A DNA stretch of 64,000 nt from Fagopyrum homotropicum (lineage: Eukaryota; Streptophyta; Magnoliopsida; Caryophyllales; Polygonaceae). Positions 1 through 9,990 of the stretch are shown here, one piece after another; position 1 is the stretch's first letter; each line of letters starts with the position of its first letter. The notes under the pieces were generated by a model. It was not told the DNA's origin. It ran no database searches and worked only from the letters and a program-made list of their open reading frames with translations. Made by a program: the position numbers and the translations under genes. The stretch covers positions 3,071,001-3,135,000 of the forward strand of contig BSWB01000002.1 in the NCBI GenBank assembly GCA_033239125.1. The letters run 5' to 3'.

Positions 1-1535
1 ATTAAAAGCAAGTACATTAGAGGGTCAGGACAAGCTCATTCGGCGCCCTCTTATGTTTGGAACTGTATAATCAGAGGCATTAGAGAAGTGGTGAAGCCTG
101 GACACCGTTGGATCGTCGGAAATGGGGAGGATACTGATTTCTAGGGTGATGTTTGGCTTCCGGATAGGCCTCTCGTTGAAGATGCTACCTTGCCGATCGA
201 GCCACAATTTCGGCATATGAAGTTTGTAGATTACTAGAGGGAAGAAAAGGGTTGAAACTGGGAGTTGATCGGGAATGCTCTCCCGATGGCCACCACATTC
301 AGACTTGATGTTATGGGTTTAAGGCAGCGTAAGGGTACTCAGGAGGATGCCAAAAAAATGAGCTCCAGCGATGTGATATCATGGCAGCACAATAGTGATG
401 GAAACTACTCGGTGGCATCAACGTATTGCATGCTCAAGTAAGAGACTCACCGGTGTAGTATGGACAGAGAGGTGTACAGGAGGGTGTGGAACCTGGGTGC
501 TCAAGAGCGGGTCAAGGTGTTCATTTGGAAGCTCCGCAACGGAGGTATCCTGTCAAACGTCGAGAGGGTACGAAGGCATTTAACTGTCAATGCAGAATGT
601 TCCCTATGCCAAGGGCAACTCGAATCGTTCAAACATCTTTTCAGAGATTGTCACACTAGTATAGCTCTTTGGACTAATCTTAACGCTAGAAAATATGGAG
701 CCAAGTTTTTTGAGCTACCGTTTTCTACATAGATAAGAATCTACACGTAATTTCAATAATTATTGTAGTTGGAATACTATTTTCCCCGTAGGTCTCTAGT
801 GGCTATGGCGGTGGAGAAACGAGAGAATCTTCAAAGGCAAGGTTACAAGGACGGATGGACACTTATTTTTTGTTGAGAAAGCTATGAAGTACTTTAAAGC
901 GTGGAGGAAGATGTCCTTGATGAAGAAGAGTAGTGCCCCGGCTGTGATTCGAGTCAAATGGGACCCCCCCTCCGGAGTTTACGTTGAAGATTAATACAAA
1001 CGGTGCTGTTGGGAGTGACATGAAGGCTACTGATGTTGGTGTTCTTAGAAATCATGTAGGGGAGTGGCAACTTGTCTATGTAGTAAATCTAAGTATATGC
1101 ACCGTTCCTATGGCGGAATTGTGGGGCATATATTATGGGTTGAAGTTGGCTTGGGACGGTGGGAGTCGGATTGTGATCTGGAATCAGATTCGTAGCTAGC
1201 ATTCACCCTTCTAAACAAAGACATACCGAGGTGTCATCCCCTTCCCACTCTGGTTAGTTCATGCCAAGACTATCTTAGAAGGGACTGGAATATCCAGTGT
1301 CGTCATGCCTACCGTGAGGTGAATATATAATGTCGCGGACTCTTAAGCTACTCTAGCTTTTGGTTTCCCTCTTGGTGTTAATGTATTGCGTGACCCTCCC
1401 GAGGGTGTAGTTGATCTGTTACAGTATGATGTAAGGGGTCGGGCTATCCCCCGTTTCCGCACTACTTAGCCTTTTTTCATATGTAATAAGCGCGTCTAGA
1501 TGCGCCGGATACCACTTCCCACCCAAAAAAAGAAG
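1..1535 (+). mobile_element. Decayed 3' end of a LINE (L1-type) retrotransposon
   Basis: Translating the plus strand in pieces gives the end of a plant LINE ORF2. Around 25-240 there is the pre-zinc-finger stretch (RWIVGNGED and VWLPDRPL words). At about 475-725 comes the zf-RVT domain (VWNLGAQERVKVFIWK, then CSLCQ, then HLFRDC). At 984-1199 there is an RNase H-like domain (KINTNGAVGSD, AELWGIYYGLKLAWD). Frames shift and stops interrupt (TAG near 143), so the copy is dead. The 3' end has a GCGC-GTCTAGAT-GCGC near-palindrome at about 1490-1505 and a short A-run near 1525. The 5' part lies outside the window. The assignment to a LINE is firm; the exact end is approximate. Confidence 0.85.
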
Positions 1536-4500
1536 GAGTTTTTGATTTTTGGAAACTCACTATACTTTATTATTCGTTTTCGAGTCTAGGATTCAGGACT
1601 AATGTCTTGTTTATACCTGTTGACCCAAACTTTGGACCGGCCGGACATGTTTTGGATTTTTTTTTTATCTACCTAGGCGGACCGACACGACTTTACCTAA
1701 ATCTAGATGGTGTATATATTAGCGAAAGTTCAAAAATCAAACTTTCTCCCTATTAACTTTTATTAAGAAAAAAAAAAGAAAGAATTTGGTTAAATACACT
1801 CTTTTTTATAACCATTTGTTTTTTATATTCTAATTGACTTATCACTTACTTTAGTAGGGGTACATTTACTAAATGTGTTTATGCTATGAGCCTACTTAAT
1901 TGATCAATATTTGTAAAAGGCCTAGTTAGTGAATTTGACCAAAAAGAAATTGATTCGGTACAACAAACAAGTACAGAAACTCGGATAATTCACCACGTGA
2001 ACTAAATGTCACAAGGAGAGAGAAAAAACAATCGACTAAAAACACAAAAAGTTACGAAAAACAAGTACACACAAACAAATAAACTGATGGTATTTAGTGT
2101 TCATGCCAAGCACAGTAGTCAAACGTGATAAATATCGATAAAAGAGACCAAATTAACAAGCCGAAAACATAACATAATACACTTAAGCGTCTGTTTGGCA
2201 TCCATATCTAAATATCAATACATCAGGTATTGGTGTCGATATCAAGATATGAGTATAAGACTAATATCCACTAGAGAAAGAGTTATAGAGAGGAAATATA
2301 GGAGGTAAAATATAAGATATGTGATACCATATTTTTTAGAATATATTAAAGGAGAAAAAATGTAATATATATATATATATATATACATTAAACTCATATT
2401 CATACACTTATATACTAAATACTAGATATATATTTTGTATATCAATATTCATATCTAATATTTATATATGAATACCAAAGAGGCAAACACGAACACCTTA
2501 TATTTCATATTTCCGTATTTGAATCGAACTATAAGACATTTATGTAAGTTTGATGAGATTTGGGTGAGTTGGTTAAGTAGGTACATACCGTATTTTTGTG
2601 TACATAGTAGGTATGTTTTGTAATGTGGAGACAAAGTAGACACTTAGAATTAAGTAGAATAAGATTTAATTGAAAATAATGAAATCTATTTACCTAATTT
2701 GGAGATATTCTCTCTCCCATAAAAACTTAAATGTTTTCCTAATAAATATTGTAAGAGATTTGCAATATTTGCTGTCAATAACGAACTAATATTGCGTATT
2801 ATCTGAATCTCTCCATTGTTAAGTGAGATATCTATCAAAGCTCTTATTTACGATCAACAATGGAGGATTGTAGATGAAAGTCGGTGCTACATAAGACGAA
2901 TAAAACGCAATAAACTTTGTGTCGTCCGTCTTCAACTTTGATTTCATTTAGGTGGAGGTTTCTGTTTGTTTTCCATTGCTCAACGTAAAAGAACTCGGAT
3001 CTTCAGTTCGAGAGCATCGATGGAGGGTTGTCGATGAAGATATGTTCTACATAACTCAACAAAATTATGTAGTAAATGTGTATTCCTTGTGGATCCGTTA
3101 TGAATACATATTTTTGTGACTTTTTACATAATTGTTACAATTATGCAGTAAACGTGGATAACATACCTCGGAGTGTAGAATATGTATGCCCAATGCATTT
3201 TAAGTAGCTGATATTTGTGTTATATGTATTAACATTGTGTAATTGAAATTGTGTACGGACATTGTGTAATTAAAATTATGTATTAATACTGTGTATTATC
3301 AAAAGAATACACGAAATTTGATTAGTAATACTACCCAATAAATGTGATTTCTATTTTGAGAAAACCAATAAATGTGATTAAAAGGCAGTCCAACTACCCA
3401 ATTGTAACTAGCTAGCAAATATAGCTAGATAGCATTTATGCTTCGGCAGCGGCTAGAAGGTCATTTATCTCAGCCTCAAATTGAGTTTAGACAGCTGCCA
3501 ACCAATCGAACAACAACCACCTAATTAACATGCTGTCAAAATTTCAATCACTTGGGATCATATCATCAAAGTTCAGCAGATCTGTAGATTGTGGCGTATA
3601 CGTACGTACTGAGGCCAAGATAACGTGGGATCCCAACGTCTTATAAATGTGCATCATGCATGTATGTTATATCCGGATTTAATCAACAAATAAACTTAAT
3701 GAAGTTTTATCATAAAATCAACTGACAACATGATGAGTACGTAATATACTGACTTCGTACATTAGACTAGCTAGCAATCTCTCAACTTTAGATGTGGAAT
3801 TTATTATCTCGACATATTGTAGGATTCTTATAGGCGTGTGATCATGCGTCCTTCACAATTAATTCCTTCTACATAGATTTGTTTTGGTAGGAAAATTTAA
3901 CAGTAACCAAACACACATTTAGCTTAGTAATAGTGTATTATCAATCGGTTTTCAAAAATATGTTTTGGCAAATCAAGACCTAAGCCAAAAATTTATACAT
4001 TTTTTAATCTAATTAAGTGTGAAACAAGTGATAAAGTTAAGAACATTGTTTTCTAAATCGAAGGACGTTATTTGATAAATACAATTATACAAATGACAAG
4101 TATAAAATATTCATTATGGTAATACCGGAGAGAATCATTCTTACGGAGAGGAGGTTCACATCTTACGATATTCATAACAAAAGGTAATGATGTCACTATA
4201 TAAGGTTGGTGGACTACTCATTTAGTCATTATATTGTCTATTGGCTTCAGCATAAAATCTCACTTGACTTATGTGTTGGACTCAGATCCAATACGCATGT
4301 GTGTTCAGACGTTTATTGGGCTTGTCAGCCTTAAGCCATTTGATGTGGACCTTGAACTATTATTGTCTCGTGCGATTGAGCTAGATAACTAATTGGTGGA
4401 CTACTCCTCCTAATTGCCAATTTGTTTTAACATGGAGTCTCACTAGGTTTATGTGTTGGCTTGGACCCGACCCTTATGTGTTTTCAAACTTACGACGGAA

Positions 4501-4770
4501 TCCCCTCGTGATCTTTGATCCGCCAGAATTTCACAGTAACCATATACCGAAGCAAGCCAACAAATGGCACACTTATATACAACTGTTATGGGAGATGAGT
4601 TATCGAATTCGGCTCGAGGTCAATCACTTTCTGTATGAGTCAAACATATAAATATATTTATGCTCGATTAAAATCTCAGTTTGAACTCGTTGAATTGACG
4701 AGTATGAATACATTTTTAAAATCGACTTTAGATGAAATTAGTCGGGCACGTACCAAGACCTTGATATGAG
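1536..4770. other. Intergenic, AT-rich, no gene seen
   Basis: No convincing coding region. An (AT)n microsatellite lies at about 2365-2385. A possible short TIR element lies at about 2188-2497, with inverted TTTGGCATCCATAT-like ends. The phrase starting ATGGAGG.TTGT.GATGAA occurs twice, near 2862 and 3018. Around 4205-4460 two diverged copies of a phrase beginning GGTGGACTACTC sit about 190 bp apart and look like remains of an old LTR. Confidence 0.5.
2188..2497. mobile_element. Possible TIR element (low confidence)
   Basis: The left end reads GTCTGTTTGGCATCCATATC. The right end, reverse-complemented, contains TTTGGTATTCATATA. The interior is AT-rich and repeats GATATC/ATATC words also seen in the element at 29397-29870. 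No clean target duplication was found, so the boundaries are provisional. Confidence 0.35.
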
Positions 4771-4886
4771 TGTGAGAATGGAATGAATTCCCCTTAGGTT
4801 TTCGTCATCAGACGGCTCATATTAATAAGAAGATTACATAATTACATTAGGGCACCCTCTATTTACACTAATTACATAAACTATCA
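4771..4886 (-). repeat. TRIM 3' LTR
   Basis: Left terminal repeat of the TRIM, 116 bp, bounded TG...CA on both strands. It matches 5001-5119 apart from a small insertion and scattered substitutions. The polypurine tract abuts it at 4887-4894. Confidence 0.85.
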
Positions 4887-5000
4887 TACCCCACAGTCGA
4901 AATTGGAGGAGGTTGAACAGTAAAACTGGATCTAAAGTTTAGAAACAATTGTCGGGGAAGACCCTTTGTAAAAAAAAACGTCGGCTAAAGTCTGATACCA

Positions 5001-5119
5001 TGTGAGAATGGAATGAATTCCCCTTAGAATTTCCGTCGTTGTGGCTCATAATAATAAGGTACAAGATTACATAATTACATTAAGGCGCCCTCTATTTACA
5101 CTAATTACGTAAACTATCA
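5001..5119 (-). repeat. TRIM 5' LTR
   Basis: Right terminal repeat of the TRIM, 119 bp. The primer-binding site (4991-5000) touches it directly with no spacer. Confidence 0.85.
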
Positions 5120-5431
5120 ATGAGAAAGGGGTTTTCTATGATAATCCGTCTTGTCAAAGAACCACCGACAAGCATCACAGTCTTGCCCTTATATCTCTAC
5201 AAAAGCTCCGACCCATCAAAGCTTGGGAGGCAACAAGTAGCGGATTGCCACCTTACTTGAGGTAATCCGAATCGGGTCGCTTGAATAGCTGACAACTGAA
5301 TTTTGGGTCAATGAAAGTGCAGTCGGAGGAATTGTACATTGGATAGAAAATATCATGGACCCAAGTAGAGTGAAGTAGTCGCAATGTGCATGAATCGGGT
5401 AACCCTAAATCCACTACTCGATCAGGACTGA

Positions 5432-5731
5432 GGGCCCGTTTGGTTCCAACTCCAGAAACGGAAACGAAAACGGAATGAAAACGGAATGAAAACGAATTTA
5501 GTCCATATGTATATCTTTATTCATGAAATTTTATGGAGTCATTCCTTGTGGTTTAATACAAAATGTATTTGATTCCGCATATTTTATTAGGTATCAAAAG
5601 TAATCAAATTCTACCGCAATTACTTCAAACCACAAGGAATGATTCCAAAAACTTTCATGAACAAGGTATACGTATGGAATATATTCGTTTCCATTTCGTT
5701 TCCAATTCCAGTATTAAAACCAAACAGACCC
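5432..5731. mobile_element. Tourist-like (PIF/Harbinger-type) MITE
   Basis: A 300-bp non-coding unit with ends GGGCCCGTTTGGTT and AACCAAACAGACCC, flanked on both sides by the trinucleotide TGA (5429-5431 and 5732-5734). A second, more diverged copy of about the same length lies at 25843-26144, sharing the internal phrase GAATGA.AA.GAAT.TAGTCC. Terminal sequence, size and 3-bp duplication suggest the PIF/Harbinger group. No transposase is present. Confidence 0.75.
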
Positions 5732-5734
5732 TGA

Positions 5735-6262
5735 ATCTAAACCGGTTTTGAATGGAATCTACCTTAATCCATACTTCAAAAAACCTCGGACCTAATACCG
5801 AACCCTAGCACATTACGATCGGTTTATAATCGGGTCGGGTCCAAAATTTTGGGTTTGGACCTAAATTTGAAAGACTTTAATGGTTGTACCAAAAAAGTAC
5901 TGTTCCAACGCATTTGAAATTGTTTTTAGGCTCATGATGGAACAAGCAAACTTAAATGACCCACTGTAGATAATACATTGGGCTTATTAGCCCATCAACT
6001 CTTTCTTATTGGGCCTTCATGATGACCCACATTTCAGCCCATTAGTGGATACATGTGTCCAAAAGAACAGGTAAACCCATATTAACAGCCCAAACCCTTC
6101 TCCAAAGAGCAAGACTTCACTGTGAAGTTGCCCAACCTATCATCTAATACCACAAACTTTTTAAACGAAATTTAGTTTCAATGAAAAGAATGTTAATCGG
6201 TTTATTCCTTTGAATATTAGAAAATAAATTACAACACAAGTTACCATCTTTGTCATTATATC
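5735..6262. other. Intergenic, nothing recognised
   Basis: No gene. The words CGGGTCGGGTCC and GGGTTTGGACC around 5830-5865 resemble the word-rich interiors of the hAT-like elements elsewhere in the window, but no element ends were found. Confidence 0.4.
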
Positions 6263-6515
6263 TAGGGTTGTTCAATTTTGATCCGGATTGGAACGGACCG
6301 GTTTTTCTCAGCAGTATTGGATCCAGTATGGTCCACCATTTTTTGGATTTCGAGTTCTGATCCAACTCCGTTTTAATACCGAAAAGGGCAGACGAACCGG
6401 ATTGAAGGGAAAATTAATTAATCTCTTTTTTCAAAATACTAAGAAATTAGGTTCTTCAGATCGGACTGAAATTCCAGTCCCACCCCGGTTCAAATTTTTT
6501 GAAAGCCCAATCCGG
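6263..6515. mobile_element. Fragment of a hAT-like word-repeat element
   Basis: Begins TAGGGTTGTTCAATTTTGAT, close to the TAGGGTTGTG end of the element at 47692-48029, and has an interior rich in CCGG/GGACCGG words. The matching right end was not found, so this is a truncated or degenerate copy. It lies just outside the copia LTR at 6582. Confidence 0.4.
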
Positions 6516-6581
6516 ATCGCTTTCCCACACACACACTCAAGCGGAATCAAATCTATTATTCAACACTCTAACGATAAATAT

Positions 6582-7737
6582 TGAAATGCGGAATAGGCAG
6601 ATAAAATAGTTTATCCAATACTCTAGAAGGGGGGGATGAATAGAGTATGGAAACTTTTCGCAATCTTAGGATAGGTAAGACCTTATCGAAAGAGATAAGA
6701 CCTTATCAAATGAGATAAAGTCTTACTTGTAATTATAAGACCTTACACGTTTCTCTAAGATTGGAATTAAGTGTAAAGGTTTAGACAAACCAGGAATATA
6801 AAGAGCAGTAAAGGACACACGATATGTTAACGAGGTTCGGTCACCAACACGACCTAGTCCCCGCCTAGGATTGATTCAACCCTAGGATTCCAAGTAGCTT
6901 TATTTTCCTTCTTCTTGATGAGTTCCAGATACAATCTCCAGAAGACCTTCCCTCTTCTAAACTCAGAAGTCTTACACTTCCTATCTAGCAACTCACACAC
7001 TCGAAAAGGAAACCTAAAGTACTCCAGATACAACACTCGTATCCAACGTGTTTAGTAGTGATAACGGTTTGTATGATCTTAGTTGAATTGTACTATCAGC
7101 TCGAAAAAGATCGCACACTCTCAGGGAAGTAGAATGATGAAGCTTCGAATGTGAGAACAATACTTTGTGAGATAAGTCGAATTGTCACTTGTGTTTCCGA
7201 AGTAGGCAATGAACGTGTATCTTATCTCTTGTTCTTTGTCTCTTTAAATAGGCAAGCGTATCAGCATTCTTTGACGTTGAGAACAATCTTGCCTTCGTGA
7301 TCTTCGGAGATCTTGGTTTGTTGAGATTTGATCCAATCCTATTTTGTTGAGATTTTGTTTGTTGAAGTCAAGCAGTCAAAGTCAAGCACGATTTGTTGAG
7401 TTGGAGGAAATCTTTCAATTTTATCTCAAGAAGATTTAATTAAAACAAATCAAAGATTTGTTAAAATCAAATCCCTTAATTAACTCAACAAGAAGGAAAA
7501 GCTATTTGGACGTACGTAACTCACTTGTAGTTTTTGTCCAGTTTTGGTAAGGTCTTACCAGTTTATGTAAGGCCTTACTGAAACCTGGAAACCAAGGTTT
7601 TCTGTAATATGGTAAGGCCTTACCAGACACTGTAATGACTTTACCAAAACTTGTAAGATCTTACAAAAACCTGGAAACCAAGGTTTTAGCTTTCATCAAC
7701 CATAAGTAATGTCTTATTTATCAAGGTGGAGTTAACA
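6582..7737 (-). repeat. 3' LTR of the copia element
   Basis: 1156 bp, on the minus strand TGTTAAC...CATTTCA. Near one end, decamers of the form TAAGRYCTTA start at 6676, 6696, 6716 and 6736, with a decayed one at 6756, exactly 20 bp apart. A second cluster lies at 7548-7716 (starts 7548, 7568, 7613, 7633, 7654, 7707). The phrase CCTGGAAACCAAGGTTTT occurs twice. Confidence 0.95.
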
Positions 7738-7748
7738 ATCTCCCCCTT
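7738..7748 (-). promoter_or_regulatory. Polypurine tract
   Basis: The minus strand reads AAGGGGGAGAT directly before the TG of the 3' LTR, the expected plus-strand priming site of an LTR retrotransposon. Confidence 0.85.
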
Positions 7749-7976
7749 GATGAAAGACAAAACTTATGATCTCTTTCCTGCATTTGAACAACACAACAAC
7801 ACAATAACAAACAATATAGCATAATCACATGTAGGATCAAATTTTTGAAAAAGATCGAACCATGCAAGTTTTTCAAAACTAAAAACAGCCAAATCAAAGG
7901 TTTTCAAAACATTCAAAACCAAAAATATTCTCCCCCTTTTTGTCTTTCAGCAAAAAAAATCAAGAATGTGAAAGGA

Positions 7977-9554
7977 TCAATCTTCATCATCCGAGACTTC
8001 AACCACTTCATCAAACCATTGCCCATAATTTGAAGAAGAACCAGCCCTTGATTTGCGACAACGATTGCGCACCTTTTCCCTCCATCTATCCTGTGCTTCA
8101 CCAATTGTGGTCCATGCCATCAGTTTCGCTAAATGCTTTTCCTGGTCATTTCGGTATTTCTTTACCAATCCATACTCCTCTACAGTCAAGATTGATGGCT
8201 CAGGTACTAAGGGTCGAAGAATGCCACGTTTTAACACCTTGCGTTTACAGTTAATCACAACATTCTGACATACTTTTTGAATGTGTTCCACAGCATCCTC
8301 ATCCAAAGGCATGATTGTGGTAGTTGCCCTATGAGATAGAGATGTCAAAAATAGCAACTAGTTTAGCTTCTCATTTACCATTAACAGCTTCTCATGTGTA
8401 TCATCCTGTCTATCCACAATATCAGCACGAGCAGTATTCAGATCTTTCCTCAGAGCATCCACTTCAGCTTCTAAATCCTGAATTCTCTGTTCAGATGAGA
8501 GCTGAGCAGTTGGTTGATGTTTCTTCAAAATCCATTTTCCAGACAAAGTTTTCTCAACCCCAAGCCTTCCCCAACATTCCTCATCAATTTGTCCCTTATG
8601 ATAAACCTTATCCTCATCTGTAGTATCAATTTCAAAGAACTCGAAGATCTTTGGAAATAAGTTGGCATAAGGAAGAGGGGCTGTCAAAGGAGTGTTTACA
8701 GTATGCATCATGTAGGATAAAATGAGGTTAGGAACATCAATAGCATACCTAGTAAGGACCAAATCTAGAATTTCCAAAAGATTGTCAGTGACAATCTCTC
8801 TGAAGTGCTTTCGTGGTAAAACACACCTAGCAAGCAAAGTAAACACAATCTTGGCCTCTAAAGTTAAGACATTATGGGTTTGTTTTTGCTTTGGCTTTGA
8901 GGAAGTAGCAACAGAAGGAATTTGTTTCTCAAAAAATGTTTTCTAGGCATGGGCACGACACACATTTTTCGAAGGGTGAGTTTTGGTGTCAATTTCCTCA
9001 GGGACCTCTAAAATGATTGCCAAGGAAGAAGCAGAAAGGGTAATTTGTCGCCCTTTGATCTGGGAATGTAAAGTCAGAATTCCCTTTTCTCGGTGAGCAG
9101 TGAGGTTGACAAAGAAGAGGCGAGTAAGACGAGGAAATGCAAAATCACCCAGATTAAACAAGCTCCATAAATTAGAACATTTCAGCAGATTAACACACGG
9201 CAGATTCATAGACTCAAGAAAGCTCATATCAACGTTTTCACAGAAACTTAAGGGGCGATTGGCAAAACCATCTTTCCACATCCCCACTTTAGTATAGTTT
9301 AAGAACCAAGAGAACGGTGCTTCACTACTAACCTCAAACCCCGAAGGTGGTGATCGAAGACGATGTTGAGGTATGTCCTTTGCGGCTGGGGGATAAACGG
9401 CTTGAGTAATTTGCCGAGAAGGAGAGGGAGTAGACATCGAAGAATCAGAATCGGGATTATATTCTTTCAGAATGGCTTTGCCCTTTCTAGCGGATGATCG
9501 TTGCTTCTTGGATGCTCGAGCAGTGGACGCAGTTGAAGAACGCTTGGGAGCCAT
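7977..9554 (-). pseudogene. Extra ORF between pol and 3' LTR (envelope position), interrupted by two TAG stops
   Basis: One continuous reading frame of 526 codons from the ATG at 9554, cut by TAG codons at 8943-8945 and 8358-8360. The three open pieces (203, 162 and 126 codons from their first Met) are in register. The N-terminus is basic and Ser-rich with Lys/Arg clusters (KKQRSSARKGK). Next comes a globular part with the FSWFLNYTK and LTRLFFVNLTAHREKG words, which I associate with the 'putative plant transposon protein' family; this is recalled, not searched. A probable coiled coil (QRIQDLEAEVDALRKDL) follows, then an acidic tail ending SDDED. I see no signal peptide or membrane segment, so a true envelope is not supported. 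Position and coiled coil recall the third ORF of SIRE elements. Confidence 0.6.
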
Positions 9555-9990
9555 CGCCGATTAGGGTTTGAAGGTGAGAGAGACGAGAAGTCGGAGAATT
9601 TATGAAGCGCAGAAGGGAATCATAAAACGAGATCTTTGAAGATTTGATATAAGATGGAGAGAGAGGAAAATCTTTGTTTAAAAATCTTCGTAAAATTTTA
9701 ACAAATTTTAAAAAGATCAAAATTAAAACCGAAAGATTTCCAAAAATAAAATAATCTATTAGTTAGTTATCTATTAAGATAATAACTAAAAGATTTGATC
9801 CAAATTAATCTTTTAAAAATAAAAATCAAGAACATACTATTATTTAGTAAGGCCTTGAAATGTATTGTAAGATCTTAATATAATGAATAAGATCAGTGTT
9901 TGTAACACGATTGTAGTAAGACCTTGAAATGCATGTTAAGGTCTTAATGTAGGGAATAAGATCAATATTGTAAAACAATAATTGCTCCCC
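9555..9990 (-). repeat. Copia spacer between pol and extra ORF, with 20-bp decamer triplets
   Basis: Non-coding AT-rich spacer. TAAGRYCTTR-type decamers start at 9848, 9868 and 9888, and again at 9917, 9937 and 9957. These are two triplets in strict 20-bp steps, the second apparently a duplication of the first at a distance of 69 bp. Confidence 0.8.

Larger units (their letters stand above)
4771..5119 (-). mobile_element. Complete TRIM (terminal-repeat retrotransposon in miniature)
   Basis: Two near-identical terminal repeats (4771-4886 and 5001-5119) both start TGTGAGAATGGAATGAATTC and end in TATCA on the plus strand. Between them lie only about 114 bp without coding potential. Next to the right repeat, 4991-5000 reads on the minus strand TGGTATCAGA, the primer-binding site complementary to initiator tRNA-Met. 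Next to the left repeat the minus strand reads GTGGGGTA, a polypurine tract. A perfect 5-bp target duplication, ATGAG, flanks the unit (4766-4770 and 5120-5124). Size, primer site, purine tract and duplication all fit the TRIM class. The element would depend on enzymes from an autonomous LTR element. Confidence 0.9.

Noticed and set aside
4991..5000. tRNA-like sequence TGGTATCAGA (also at 15797-15809)
   Set aside because: Only 10-13 nt complementary to the tRNA 3' end, placed next to LTRs: primer-binding sites, not tRNA genes.
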